This document shows, piece by piece, positions 32,601-47,100 of a stretch of 64,000 bases of DNA. The stretch comes from Hyaloscypha bicolor E (taxonomy: Eukaryota > Ascomycota > Leotiomycetes > Helotiales > Hyaloscyphaceae). Numbering within the stretch: position 1 is the first letter of the stretch; every line of letters begins with the position of its first letter. The stretch covers positions 702,152 through 766,151 of the forward strand of contig NW_020194563.1 in the NCBI RefSeq assembly GCF_002865645.1, written 5' to 3'. The position numbers were made by a program, and so were the translations under genes. The notes below the pieces were generated by a model. The model did not search any database. It was given only the letters and a program-made list of their open reading frames with translations, and had not been told where the DNA came from.

Positions 32601-35529
32601 GAATCTCCAGGTGCCATTGAGTACATTGAAGACTCAGCGACGAATGCATCCTTCCATCTCAGAGCTAGTCAGAGTCCCGCTCTATCAGGACTTACAAGAT
32701 CATCCCTCAGTGTTAGAATATCCGGAAGTCGATGGGATGCGAGATCGCTTATATTGGCTTGACCATCAAGAGAAAGAAGACCCGCGACCTACCCAAGCTG
32801 TCTCCTTATCCAGAACCAACACTTTCGAAGTGGATATGATCGCTGCTCTTGTCTCGCATCTTGTAAGGCAAGGAACGTATGGGAGTGAGGATATTGCAGT
32901 TATTACTCCATATCTGGGACAATTGCAGAAAATCAAGAAGCGACTCGCGAATTCCTTCGAGATCGTTGTTGGGGATCGAGATCAAGAAGAGTTGGAAGCT
33001 CAGGGACTTCAAGACGACCCGGAAACTTCCACAGATGGCCAAGTCCAAGTCCAGAAAACGACACTACTCAGTGCTTTGAGGATTGCTACCGTGGACAACT
33101 TCCAAGGCGAAGAGGCAAAAGTTATTGTCGTCTCCTTAGTTCGGAGCAACGATGAGCGGAAATGTGGATTCTTAAAGACTTCCAATCGCATTAATGTGCT
33201 GCTGAGTCGTGCTCGACATGGGATGTACATCATCGGCAACTCCGCTACCTCGAGGCCTGTTCCCATGTGGGCTGAAGTACTCTCCATTTTGGAACACTCA
33301 AACAACATCGGTCCAAGCCTCGCACTATGCTGTCCTCGACATAAAGAAACACCCATTGAAGTCTCAGAGCCGGACGATTTCGCTATGTTCGCCCCTGAAG
33401 GCGGTTGTGCTAGGAGATGCTCGTCGAGACTACTCTGTGGGCATTCCTGTCCTAATATGTGCCATTCTACATCTTTGCACAATGCAGTTCGTTGCCTTGA
33501 ACGCTGCCCAAGAACAAAGAAAGGTTGCGAGCATGAGTGTCCGAGACCTTGCGGAGATCTATGCGAGCCAAAATGCCAAGTCGTATTATTCGACATCCCT
33601 TTACCATGTGGACACATCGCCAGGCAGCTGAGATGTCATGAAGCGCAGATACCAGAGGAAGTTCGCTGTCAGGTCCAGATGGAACAAGTCATGGAGCATT
33701 GCAAACATAAAATCCGAGTCCGTTGTCACGAACTGCCTTTGGATGTTGATTACCCCTGTTTAGCAACCTGCGGAGCAGCGCTGACTTGTGGACACAACTG
33801 CACGCATACTTGCAAAGATTGCAATACCAGGATTGACGGTATGATTGTTAAGAAGATACATGGAGTTTGCAACACCCAGTGTAGAAGACCATACACGACC
33901 TGCAGTCATAGCTGCAAAGCTCCATGCCATGGCGACATGCCCTGTTCTCTTTGCACGGAACCCTGCGAAGTCAGCTGCAATCATTCGAAATGCAGCAAGC
34001 TATGTCATGAGCCTTGCGCACCATGTGCTGAGGATTGTTCCTGGTCTTGTCCACATCGCGGACGGTGCCCGTTACCATGTGCAGTGCCCTGTGATCTACT
34101 ACCATGCTCAGAGCGCTGTGCAAAGATGTTGGCTTGTGGGCATCGATGTCCGTCTATTTGTGGGGAGGTCTGTCCAGGTGTTGCGTATTGTCAGATTTGT
34201 GCGCACCCAATAATCAAGGGAATAGTCGTTGACTTTATTTTGTCATCCACTTTCGAGGAGGTCGATCTTGATGAGAATCCTTGCATCGTGCCATCATGTG
34301 GACACATCCTCACCCTGGAGAGCATGGATGGACACATGAGCATGTCAGATTTCTATACTACGAATGGCGAAGGCTCAATCGTGGACCTGAAGAATAGCGC
34401 CGAACCATTCTCTGCCTCCGGGATGAAAAGCTGCCCAACTTGCCGCGGCCCTTTACGAAACCTCAACCGCTACAGCCGTATCGTTCGTCGAGCATTGATC
34501 GACGAGGCGACAAAGAAATTCATCGTCTGGGCCAACATGGAATTCATCCCTCTAGTCACCAGGATGCATGCAATTGAAGCAGAGCTCCGTGAAAGTATTG
34601 GAGGCAGCCAAAAGGCTTCCGATACGGCATCGCCAGAAACTCCTTTGTCAGGACCTCTTCAGTTAAAGGGGAGTCGTGACCAACAAATCTCCCAGATCGG
34701 AACACTTACGCGAAAAGAGAACCGATATAAAAGGATCATCGGTCTTCGAAGAGAGATCAAGAAATTTCTGCAACAGGTCAATGAAAAAGAACAACCCTTT
34801 GGCCGCATCTACGACCTCGTTCAAGACGCCCGCAGACATCGTGGAATCAATATCGATTTACACTCCAAAGTCGATATTCTTCAGGTGCGCAACCGACTTC
34901 TTACCACAGTGCTGCTCATTAGATGCGACTACACCATCCTCCTAACTTTCCTCAATGATCGGAAAGGCGAGACCAGCGCAAGTTCTCCTAGCGTCCAGGT
35001 CGATTTGAGCATTAACAGAAAGGAATGCGAAAAACTGATAGCAGAATCCGACTCGAGAAATCAACCAGGAAACTACGTCGAGGGCCTCCTATACTGGGCA
35101 CGGTTTCTCGCCCTCGAGCGGAGCCTCGCAGAGCCTGGATCAGAGCTCACACAGCTCTTGGACAAGGCCAGGGGACATCTTCAATTCGCACACGAAATAT
35201 GTGATGAATATCCCGGCCAAACAGCAGGCATGAGAAGCGAAGTTGAGGACGTTGAGAAGATGCTGCGCGATTCGACATTCTATATACCAGTGAGCAATGA
35301 GGAAAAAGCTGCTGTGTATGCGGCCATGGCACATGACTTTAGAGGCACTGGGCATTGGTATTACTGTGAGAATGGCCACCCATTTACGATTGGAGAGTGT
35401 GGTATGCCGATGGAAACCTCTCAATGCCCACAATGTGGTTCTCCGGTTGGTGGACATGATCATCAGGCTATTGGTGGTGTCAGACCTGCGACGGACTTGG
35501 AGCGTCAATTCGGCGGAGTCAGAATTTGA
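29689..35529 (+). CDS. ZNFX1-like SF1 helicase with CCCH, NFX1-type and RZ-type zinc fingers
   Basis: join(29689..29693, 29754..35529), 1926 aa. The first exon is only five bases (ATGCC), followed by a 60-nt intron GTAAGT...ATAG. This restores a CCCH finger, C-x7-C-x5-C-x3-H, at residues 6-24 (CFDFQRGRCRRGTYCRFSH). The SF1/UPF1-type core has GPPGTGKS (about residue 623), CEEAGEVLEA (about 885), IGDHEQLRPQ and INVLLSRARHGMYI. Cys-rich NFX1-type repeats (CGHSCPNMCH, CGHNCTHTC) span about 1217-1484. The C-terminus has an RZ-type finger (WYYCENGHPFTIGECG...CPQCGSPVGG). Family members bind RNA and work in small-RNA silencing (ZNFX1) or antiviral defence; the fungal role is inferred. All helicase motifs appear intact. 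Confidence 0.93.
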
Positions 35530-35770
35530 TATTAGAGACATGGAGTTTAATGAGAAGAGAGATGGGAACGATGAAGACGAACACGGGAACGTTATCGAGA
35601 CTGGAATTTTGTTACTTTGGATGTTGCACATTATTTATTTGACAGAGGCAATTGGCGTTGAGATTTTTTTGCTCGATATACATAGTCAATAGCCCCCCTA
35701 ATGACGTTCGCCATCTCGTCAGCCTTGGCTAGCCCCATCCTACCCAGCTTTCCCATCACCATGGAATAAT

Positions 35771-36824
35771 CTAGCCAAAGATTTGGAACTGGTCCTGGGA
35801 TAGATCTCGGTGGCTTCTGATCCGTATAGCGAAGTCTCCCGGAAAAGATACCCAGGAAGTCTCCAGGAAGAATTGGGCTAGTGGAGTAACTGCAAGAAGT
35901 TCGGTCGAGCCACTACGGGCACCCAGAGTCCTTTTCCCAGATTCCCCTTCGTACGGCACTAGACTAACGAAGCGAGATTTATTACGGTCAGATTGACCCT
36001 TGAGGCCATGGCGGAGAACGTGGACATTTGATTTTCCAGAGGTCGGTTTAATATTGTGATCCGCTATGAAATTCTCATACTCCGTTAAGTCATGGTCCCA
36101 GACACTATTGATATGATGAGTCTCGGAAGGTGGATAGCTTGTTGGATTCGTAGATAAAGATCCAGGTAATCCGGTCCTCGAGCCAGACTCAGATATCTCA
36201 GCACTTACTACCGCTGGGTCAGGGTCGACGTCCAAGGCTTCTGAGGAGGAGGAGTTAATCTCGGCATTTGGAGGATGCCGAGGTTCAGTCGAGGCCCCAG
36301 GAGTATTCGGCCGAGTGGGTTCAACAGACTCGGCCATGAACGTCGGCGATTTGCCCAGCTCTCCTGTGTTCCCCACAGACCCTGAACCGATGGCAGATTC
36401 TTCAAAATACTCATCCAAGATCGTCAGTCCATCACCATGAGTCACTGGGAACATGTCACCTTCCGGCGACAAACCCATAGTTCCACCACCCTCGATTGGA
36501 ATATGTGTGGGAGAAGCTGGCAAATTGGCCGCGCCAAAAGACTTCGGAGTCTCAACTGTATTTGGACTTTCGATGTACGATTTGTCAATAGTAGGCTCGC
36601 TCGTGGCAGGTTTACCGGTGGCAGAGATGTTCGTGGAGGTTTCGCCGGGCGGCTCGCTCATAGACTCATCAGTGACAGGCTCTTCGCGAGTCCCATCCTT
36701 GGGCAGAGCGTCAGTGGCAAGGTTATCAACTGCAAGCTTCGATTTTTTCGCCAGTCCGCCAGTTCTATTGCTCGTGCCCTGCATCTTCTCGTAGGTTCTT
36801 TTCGTTGGGGCAAGTCGACGAGAT
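35771..36824 (-). CDS. low-complexity Ser/Pro/Glu-rich hypothetical protein, probably multi-exon
   Basis: The main exon is open from 36824 (preceded by a splice-like CCGCAG) to 35771. An internal ATG at 36784 gives 337 aa. Composition is Ser, Thr, Pro, Glu-rich (PGETSTNISATGKPATSEPT), suggesting disorder, and only the C-terminus (HINSVWDHDLTEYENFIADH, later FFLETSWVSFPGDF) looks folded. Upstream minus-strand pieces with good codon use (MADDIIEQIRPYVHEILRIV starting about 37434, and an open stretch at 37129-37230) are probably further 5' exons, but I could not fix the splice joints. No family is recognised. Confidence 0.45.
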
Positions 36825-37434
36825 CTGCGGAGGTGTTAAATTCAACACAAATCGGACGAGAAATATCCTCTCCATCTCCCCCATCTATCTCGACATGATA
36901 ATTTTGAACTATTATAACCTTAGCTCGGACATTGAGATGGAACTCTAACTTACTAGGTCTTTCCCACCAGTTCTGTTGAAATTGGTACGCTACCATAGCT
37001 AGCTTACCAGTCCTTCCAGCACCAGGTTCAACCACTAATTTAGGGTTCTCCACTCTCATTTGTCATGCGTCACTCGCCGAGCTTACCAAGCTTACTAGTA
37101 TATCGTCATTTTGATTACCTTTGATTTATCAGCTGATTGATAATGTATCGGAGAAAGCGGGCTCGGCATCACCGGTATCGCCGAAGGGTAATGGGAATAA
37201 ATCCCTTACTTTGGACACTTTTCCTCTGTTTCTAGAACTCACTCTCCTGTATCTAGTCATTTTACAGATTGTCAACCTCCAATATATCGATTTATCACCA
37301 ATATATCGATCACTTTCCAATAAGTTCGTTCAACTCGCGCAAATTCCTACCTTTGACATCAAGCACAATACGTAAAATCTCATGGACGTACGGCCTGATC
37401 TGTTCGATAATATCATCAGCCATTATAGCCTCGT

Positions 37435-38164
37435 GATATCGGTATCGATAATATACAAGTGATGGACTGAACCAAGAGGTCAATAAACTGTTAAGCAACA
37501 CAGATTCACTTCACAGATCTGGCTCTCGCTTATTTCACCAATGATATACGTATATTTCAAAGCAGATGTCCGAATGTCTACAACGTAACTGAGTTAGACA
37601 ATGACTAAGCGAATCACATGGCATTTCCGAAGAATTGACGCGAGCCACCTCACCCCACAGGTGCGTATTCCCCAACTCTCAACCTTTGTCCTATCAGCGG
37701 CTTGAGCCGCAATTCTTTCACCGCTTTTATGCCCACCGGAAGTCATTGGTGCCAACTCATACTGATTATCCCACATGGATGCCATTCGGGAAGCATCCGT
37801 CGGCCACAGGCGCAATTGACAGCCTTACCAGCGGCATCCGCAGGCCGAGGACCACTCACTGTTAGCATCTCAAGCTTATCGGTCACATCTCAGATTTAAA
37901 ATAGTCGAGCTGCAGAATGGAGCCTCCCTTCAGCTGTCCTTGGGCAACGATATGTCCTCCAACCATGCATCTTCAGACAAAAGACAACGCCGTGTCTTGA
38001 ACATAATGAGTAGATCGTCTTCTCATCCTTAGTGGGTTACCCCAGAGATACCATGCGTACTGCGGGCTAATGTGCCCTGCAGGAGTTGGCGGCTGAAAGT
38101 TTCTTTTCATATCAGCATGCCCTGTGGCCGATATTCGACCCTACACATCCCACCGTACTCCTCA
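37435..38164. other. spacer upstream of the DUF3638 gene
   Basis: No gene is supported. An in-frame extension of the downstream gene reaches back to 38072, but it reads unlike the family N-terminus. Confidence 0.4.
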
Positions 38165-41100
38165 ATGCGGCCTGGAAAACGTCAAAAGATGGCATCATCT
38201 TCAAATTTGGAATACATTATCACCCATGTCTTCCTCCCGCCAAAGTTACCTCAAGAGGACGACCGCGATCCCAAGCAGGATTTGGCTCTGATAGAGGAAT
38301 GCAGGGCAGCGTTGAGGTTATTTCGAGCACGCCTCTCTGGCAGAGAGCGTTGGCGATGGGTGGCTCCGATATTGATGCTGAGTAAGATGCTTGAGCTAAG
38401 GGATGCATCTGGAGATATGCTCTCTGAAAAGGTTGAATTATTCCTGGAGGCAATGCAGGGTACAGGTATGCGGGAAATAATGTATTGCTTGGAAGATGAA
38501 TGTGCTGATCCTCTCCACCAGGCGTGCTCGCCTTTCACATCCGCAGCCAGAATGCGGGTCTCATCGTCCGAAGATTACCGCAACAAGTCTCGTTCGAGTC
38601 TTTCGAACTCTCCCCAACAACCCATGCCGTTATGACGACGAAGGGCCGGCTGCGGCGATGTTTTCCAGGCCCGGTAGTTGCAGTAGGGCAGGACAGGTTC
38701 GCCGATCCCTCCTTCCGCAAAGCGCTTGCACAACTCCTCGCAGAATTGGATGCCAACACGCCAAAGGAGGCTTGGCCGGTTGTCGTAAAAGCACACTCCC
38801 GGACCCCTGAGGTTCGAGACTCATTGCATCCGAAATTCCTTACTGAGATGCTCACCGGCATCTTGCGCGGTATTGGACAGCCAGTCGATGCGGCTCGGAT
38901 TCACAAGCGCACACGCGACGACGTCTTGTGGAACAATGCCCTGAAGCCCTGGCGCCGATCACCCCTCTGGCTCCTGCTTCGCGTTGCACTCCAAACAAGC
39001 CTTCGGACAGATTCAGATGATCTTCACAAGTGGTACAAATCGTTCATGATCTTCTTCATGACCCATATCTTACAGCGGTCTTTGCAGGCGTCTCTGCCAA
39101 GCGAGATTCTGTTCGTCATGGCGGCCAAGATTAGCCGGCGGATTCTCAAACTCGGCATTGAAGATAAGGCGTCCTGGATGCCGTATGTGCATGAAACGAT
39201 TGAAGCTGCGCATCTGGAGCTGGCCAAAAGATGGAGGATGATAGAGCAGAACCTAGACCCTCTCGGAACACAAGGAGCTTGGAATCCTGCAGAGCTGTCT
39301 TTCTACCGTGACACCCGGTTGACTATTTCAACGCTGCGCCCTTACCTGGCGGGCATCGCGACTCGCGAGATGACACTCTCAGGCCATGGCAGCTTTACGT
39401 CTGGCTGTCATCTACGTATCAAGCAATATAGCTCAACTTTCCCACAGTTCCAGCTCCTGGTGGCGGGTGCCGCCCGCTTGTTCCTCGCGGACCTGGAACT
39501 CTGGGTGCAAGACTGGCTTGATGGTTGGCTGGGAGCGAATTGGGACTCGCCGTCAACCTGCACGTGTCTGGCAGAGTTGATCGAAAACTACACTACAACG
39601 GCGACTTCTATCTATGCCGGGAACCCGGAGGACATCTCATTAATGCTGCTTACCTCCATGGATCTATGGGTCGCCCTAGACAAGTGTGCAACTCTTCACG
39701 AGTCGTTACTGAGCAGGTATGATCCTGGGTTTCCGCCGTCACTGTTTACCCCGCTGTTGCTGCCCAAGAAGTCGCAGATGGAGCGATTGGCACGTGTGGA
39801 GCAGTATCTCGCGCGAAGGAAAAACGGATCTGTTCATGAGTCCTCTTTGATCTTCCAAGATATCAACGCGCGGGGTAGTTTTGCAGTGCAGTACTTCGGC
39901 CGGTCCCAGCGCCATCAAGACTTACGACGGGAGATTGAGGCCGCGGCAGAGATTGAGCGGGACCAGAAGAAGCGAGAGCTTAGGGAGCAACGTCAACTGT
40001 ATAATCGCCTGAAGCGACAGTCCGACGCCATGAGCTGTGAATACATCACTCAATGGTCTGGCCGCCGCCAGACTTCTTACCACGACCCGCATTGCCAAAA
40101 ATGCCGGGTGAAGAGGAGTGCTGAGAGTCTGGAAATTGTTGTTCATGAGTGGCCGCTTCCAAACGGTGAGTTGGAGGCGAAGTCGGCAGTGTTCGAACTT
40201 GACGTCCCAACTGTGATAGCCAAGTGGCGGGACATAACATACACTCTTCTTGTCGATGTCTTCTCTCCACCGACCCTCGACAATTCTCAGCGAGTCAATA
40301 TGATATACTGCCTCCACGGGTTCAGCGGCTTAAGCAGATACGTTCGATCCCAGACTGGAAGGCTCCAACTCGCATCTATAGCAAAGCCATTCGTCGTGGC
40401 CCACTACGGCACCAAGAAGATCCCTCTAGCCACCGAAGAGAATATTTGTGTTCACCACGGCTTGCGCTATTCTATGTATGACTCAACATTAATGCGGTGG
40501 ACAGCGGATCTCCTTGATCGGTGCGATGTACGGAGATTATGCACTTTTCAGCTCCCATCCGGACATTATGGAACGCTGCAATACGCGTTAGATGGAACCA
40601 CTCATACCTCTAATGAAGTTCTTGCAACCCAAGCGGAGTGCCCGAAGGGGCTGAACTTGCATGAGTTCTATGCCTTTGCCACTTTGCGATCCGGTAATCG
40701 ACTACAATGGCGCAATATGGCACGTGAGCTTGTCGCCCGGATCCTTAACTTCAACCATGAGGAGACCTACTTGTTAGTAGTACAAGCAGCGTGGCAGGCT
40801 GGCCGGTCTCGAGACGGGCGCTATCTCCGAGAATCGCACGTCGACTTAGACGAAGAAGAGTTTGGAAGTTCTCTACTCTCCGTGTTGGGAGAAGCGCTCG
40901 GGACCGTTGAGGGTAACTGGCAGGGTGCTGTAGCAGTCCGCACTTTCGTTGCTCTTGCGACTCGATTGCTCTCTATGTCCTCTCGCGGCATAGTTCGCAC
41001 TGGTTGCTATCTCTTTCTCCGGCGAGCACGGCAAGTCACGCTTGAGTGGACCCGAGATGTGGGCCAGCTGCTTCATGAAGCGGGCGATGCCGAGGAATTG

Positions 41101-44100
41101 AAGACCTTGAATCTCCGGGTGCTCGAAATGGCTCTGACTTGCCATAGCACTTTGAATGTGGACAAGGATCATCTCTCTGCGTTACTGAATTCCGAAGAGG
41201 ATATTGCAGTCGTGACTGAATGCTCTATCGTTGTCCACGATCGCTGTCCCGCTGTGACAGCGCGCCTGCCTCGGGCAGTGAAGACCATGCTAGAGCGACA
41301 TGAGAAGCTCTGTCACCTCCTGGAACCGATCCTGCGTGAAAAGATACTCGCGGAAAGAGGTGGCATCGACAGCACGTTACGTCGCGTTTGGGCGGGATAT
41401 CGTCCAGGGCGCCCCTGGGCCACCGTGGAGAGTCCAAGTGAAAGGTGGCTGGTGACTGAGACGTCCACTGAGGGAGGCTTCTCTCGGATGATTGTTTACT
41501 ACAATGTCTTGGATGGGAGTTTGCTTGTCAACGGATTGCCACTTACCCGACTTCCCGGACATTATGAATTGCACAGTACTTACCGTCGGCTGTTTGGCGA
41601 GGTACGATGACTTCACTTTCAGATGAGCGTAATGGCGCTGACTTATAAATCGTGTAGAAAGTTCTGGAGGTCATCCCTTCAACAATGACAGGAATGGCTT
41701 TTGAGACGCGGAAGGAGGTTTGCGGGCAACAAGTACTGCTCACAGCATCCTTCTCCCCTATATTAGCAGTGGTAAAGAATTGAAACTGATATTATGGCAG
41801 ATGCACTTCCGCATGTGCGGCCCAGAGCTCATCATCCGGACTCGCCAACTGAAAAAGGTCTGCGAGTTGCTCCCTATACACGCTTTGCACGACAATTTCC
41901 CAGCAGCCTTTGTGCAGGACTACGCACACTGGTTGGACATCGACACCGGGGTAATTGAATGGCGTCCATTGGGGCATGCATGGACGTCGTGGCCAGACAA
42001 CTGGCAGATGAGGGCCGATGGCCAAGAGGTTGCTCTGAGCTGCGGCGCAAAACGGTTAATAGACATTCGCAGTCCCACGGCCAAGGCCATCTCCCGGATC
42101 CTGGGTCCGCTGGAATATGCAACCCACATCCATGTGATACTGGACTGCGGGACGGAAACGTTGGAGGTGAACTTGCCGCGAGTGAGGCTTGATTTCTCCC
42201 TCCAGAATCACGGGAACTTGCTTGTGTCGAAGCAATTCCGGGGAATGGCAGTGGACGAGTGCCAATCCTTTGGCGCATTGACAGGACTCGTTAACAAGCT
42301 CGTCTTACGCGAGGTTGAAGGATCATCGCGGTCCGTCATTGTCCCACACGGCCACGTTTCCTTCTCGCGAGATGGTCATCACGTGCGGGTGAATATTGAC
42401 ACAACCTCGGTCGCTCACGTCAAGTATCACTCATACCACATTGATAGTCAACTCGGACGACTCATCGATAATGGCAACCTGAGGAGCAGGCTCTTCAGAT
42501 TGTACCTTCATGCTACGACGGCGCACTGTCTGGTCGACCACCTTACCGGGAGGACAGGCACCGAGGAAGCCCTCTACGGTCTCGCAAGTGCTGCCACCCG
42601 ATCATTTGTCGAACTCGAGCCTGAGGATGCTGAGCTTCTGAGAATGCTTGCACGATTGACTCCGCGGCGTCAATATTACCCAGAGTATCTGCGGGTAATG
42701 CAGCAAGTAGATTGGGAGACGTTATCTCCCCTCTCGCAACACTGCGCTTTCTCTGTACAGGTAGCATCGATCTTTAGCCAAGCCAAGGCGTCCTATGTGT
42801 TCCGAGAACAGCCTGCCGAACTGCCGATCTCTGAGACCCGTGGCGAGCATGACCTGCTGGAAAGGGCCGCTATCCGAGATTCATCATTCCAAACATACGG
42901 CTTTGGCGCCGAGGCGTACACTACAGACCACGATACCAGATACCCCTCCCGAGATCAGGTCTTTAATGGCGCCCGAGAGCTTCAGACTTGTCGCACTGCG
43001 AAGCTTGTAGACAACTGGTCTACAAACCTCACAATCTGCCCACGGTTGCTCTCTGAAATAGAGTCGTGGGGCGAGCCGATTCTAGGTCCTGGCCTGGCAA
43101 ACAACTTAACACTAGGCTTTGACGTCAAGTGGCTCGGTCCGCCTGCCAAGTTTCTCCCGGACGACTGGTGCACTCTCCACAGCATCCTCTCCGGAAGTGT
43201 GGTCGAACAAGACAAGTACAAAATTATGATCTTCCTGAGTACCTTATCATACTCACAACACGCAAATCAAGAGCTTGTCCAGACACTCTTAGCTCTTGCG
43301 ACTATCCCAGGACTCCGAACTCTCCGGCCGCCTGACTGCTCGGTTTTTCGGCTTGGGGATGGTTACAGACCAGAGCGGGAGAGATTGACCAAGGTGACAG
43401 GAGGACACGTGCGGCAGTTTCATGAATGTCCTGAATCCGATCTGCCCAACCTCCCATTTGAGATGCAGCACATTGCTGATCAGCGCCGAAGAGAGGAACA
43501 CGAGGTGGCAAAAGGAGAGAAGATCCGGAGGTTTGTGGAGGATCTCATCACGCAGTGGCCTCGAGCCAACATCTCTACTCCTCCAGATCCCAATCACAGA
43601 ACCTATATCTTGGTGGATGATGCAACGGCGAGTGCGCGGGCCTGGTTCCAGAGCTGGCACCGCAATGCTCAATTTCAAAGATACGTCCAACGAGCACAAA
43701 ATATTCTAAACGACCTGGCTCCCGAGTCCCAAAACCTGGAGCATTACTCATTTTCGCCGCCGGTTGATGGATACGTCTCTATGCGGGCCCATATTAACTT
43801 TGAGGACCTCACAAGCAACCCCGCTCCGTGGCTCCCGACAGCTGACCAAGGCGACTTTGATGGATGGATTGTTCCGAGTAATAAAGAGAATACGGATCAT
43901 GCCAAGCTCAGAGAACTCCTGGCTCATGTGTCTGCCCAATGTTCTTCTGGGCATGAGCAACGATACGCCAGTGACCTGTTCAAGAGTTTCGAAGCGTTGC
44001 GTGAGGATACGTCTGTCGAATTGAGCTTACCACAAGAATCGACTGAGTTATTGGAAGCACACCTTATGCGAGCTCATCGCTACGTTAAAACTATCTATCA

Positions 44101-47100
44101 GAGTATCTGCAGCCAGTTGCAAATTGGCCATGATCTCGTTCGGAAAGCACAGATGTTACCCCGCATATCCCAGACTTCAATCCTCTCACACTTGGCGAGC
44201 GACAAAGTTGCAGCTCTCCCCGATGGCTGGAAGAGGTGCTTAGTAGCGTATGGACTCGCCATCGCGGCCCTTCAACGTGCAGAACGACTTGTCGCGTCTC
44301 ACGCAAACTTGGCAGAGCTCCTGACTGAACTCGAGAACCCTGGCCATCAAGACTGGGATCCAATGAGGTACCCTGAATGGCTTCTCCTTGAAGTCGAAAA
44401 CAACATCCAAATACGGCAAGAACAGGCCCAGATTGCGAGGGAAATGATGTCGCCATCTTCCGGGTGCAATTCTGTTATGCAGCTGAACATGGGACTTGGC
44501 AAGTCGTCCGTCATCGTTCCCATAACCGCGGTAGCTCTTGCAGACAGGACACGGCTTGTCAGGGTTATTGTCCTCAAGCCTCTAGCGATGCAGATGTTTC
44601 AACTATTGGTGAAGAAGCTTGGCGGCATGCTGAACCGACGCATCTTCTATATGCCAATCTCGCGGTCTCTCAAGTTGGATGCGTTCCAAGCCCGCCAGAT
44701 GTTCGAATTATATCAAGAATGCATGCGGGCTGGCGGCGTTCTTCTCATCCAGCCAGAGCACATCCTTTCGTTTGGGCTGATGGGATTTGAGCAAGTCCTG
44801 TCTAGCAAGCCAGAGCTAGGCAACATTATAATTCGGACACAGGACTGGTTGCGGGTAAATTCACGGGATATCCTTGATGAGAGTGATGAGATTCTGAGCG
44901 TGCGGTTTGAGCTGATCTATACTATGGGCATGCAACGCGCTATCGAGTTTAGTCCAGATCGTTGGGCTATTATCCAGCACGTCCTGGGGCTCTTGGGCCC
45001 CTCCGCGCACCAGGTACATGAACGCTTCCCGCACGGCTTGGAAGTGGTACCGGCGCAGCCCGGCGGCTTCCCAAGGATCCGTATCCTTCAAACCCCGGCC
45101 GGCGATGAGCTGTTGGGAATTGTCGCCAGGCAGCTTTGTAAAGCTGGTTTGCCCGGAGTGCCTGTGCAAAACCTCCCCCCAAGAGTTCGAAATGTCTTGT
45201 TCCAATATCTCACAGATCCGGGGTTCAGCACTACGGCCACCCAGTCGCCCCAGGAAGCCGCATTTGGTTCCGACACGGTGAGGAACGGTCTCCTCCTTCT
45301 GAAGGGCCTATTCGCTGGTGGGATCCTCAGGTTTGCCTTCGAGCAGAAGCGGTGGCGCGTCAACTACGGACTCGATTATTCGCGGACGATGCTTGCGGTT
45401 CCGTATCATGCCAAAGACAGTCCAGCAACACGGGCTGAATTCAGTCACCCTGATGCCACGATCGTCCTCACTTGCCTTTCGTATTACTATGGTGGCCTGT
45501 CAGACCAGCAGATACATGCTAGTTTCGAAGCGTTGTTGCAGTTCGACCACGCCCCAGAAGAGTACGCTCGATGGGTGCAAGACGCTCCAGAACTGCCCAC
45601 TGCGTTCAGACAAATAACTGGTATCAACCTCAGCAACGCGGGACAGTGCTCTCGAGAAGTGTTCCCACCGTTGCGGTTCGCAAGAGGCCTCATCAATTTC
45701 TACATGTCAACCATCGTCTTCCCGGCAGAGATGAAGGAGTTCCCTCACAAGCTCTCGTCATCCGGCTGGGACATTGCGCGGGAGAAAGCGCACCCCACCA
45801 CGGGTTTTAGTGGGACGAATGACAGCAGATACATCTTACCGTTATCCATCACTCAATGCGATCTGCCGCCGCAGCTCTCAACAAATGCCAAAGTACTCGA
45901 TTGCCTGTTGAGATCCGAGAACTCCTTCGCAGACGTTAAGCAGTCATCTGACACCGGAGTCCTGGACGCTGGCGTGCTGTTGAAGATGGCCCTGGCATTA
46001 GATCCTCCTGTCCGCGTCATTCTCGATGTTGGTGCGCAGGTGTTGGAACTGGAGAACAAAGAGATGGCGCGCACATGGCTCTCCAACGTATCAGAATCTG
46101 CCGCCCAAGCTGTCATCTTCTTTGACAACCGTAACGAGATCTGCGTCTTGAGCCGCGATGGGACGACAGAGCCGTTATTAATCTCCCCCTTCGCAAAGCA
46201 GATGGATCAGTGCTTGGTATATCTCGACGAGGTTCACACGAGAGGGACGGACCTCAGGATGCCGGCGAATTATCGAGCAATTGTGACATTGGGCCCCGGA
46301 CTTACCAAGGACCGACTTGTGCAAGGTGAACTTTTCCTTTTCTTTCCCCTTCTTTTGATTGTGAGAATCTGAGTTGCACGCTGATCATTGGAAGCTTGTA
46401 TGCGAATGCGAAAACTTGGAAAGGGACAGTCTGTCGTATTTTGCGCTTCTATGGAAGTTCAACGCAAGATCCTCAAGTCCAGAGGCAGGAGCCGGGGCCC
46501 TATCGAGGTTGCCGACGTCTTGAAATGGTGCATCGCAGGCACATGCACCCACACGAGAAAGTGTATCCCCTTGTGGGCGACTCAGGGGGTCCGACATCAG
46601 CGTCGACACGTAGCGTGCGCTCAATCTTGGGGCGCAGAAGGGGCTTTTCCGAGACACCTAGCTGCGTCACTGCTCGAAAAAGAGGCACAAAGCCTCCAAG
46701 AACGATACGGAGTTAAAGGGACACAGCGGGAGGAACAGATATTGTTAGAGAACGTGGCGGAGGAGCTACTCGCTGCGCGTGGGAAACAGCTAGCGGATAT
46801 CCGAGCCAAGTGCCGAGAATTCGGCGTTGCATCATTTAGCACGGCGGCGCTGCAAGAGGAACAAGAGCGCGAACTCTCTCCGGAAAATGAACGGGAGCAG
46901 CAGGTCGAGCTTCCGCCAGCCGCAACGCCATGTAAGCACAGTGTCCACCGGGATGTACGGCATTTGATCACACATGGCGTCCTTGAACGGTCTTCGAATG
47001 CATTTCGACCAGCCTTTCAGACTCTTTGCAATACCACCGCATTCGACTGTTGCGAAAAAAATGCGTGGCCAGATGATCTACTTGTCACAGCCGACTTCGC

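Noticed and set aside
41720..41800. Start of a second, separate DUF3638 gene at 41720
   Set aside because: Frame and family alignment show two short introns (41602-41657 and 41733-41800) joining it to the upstream exons.
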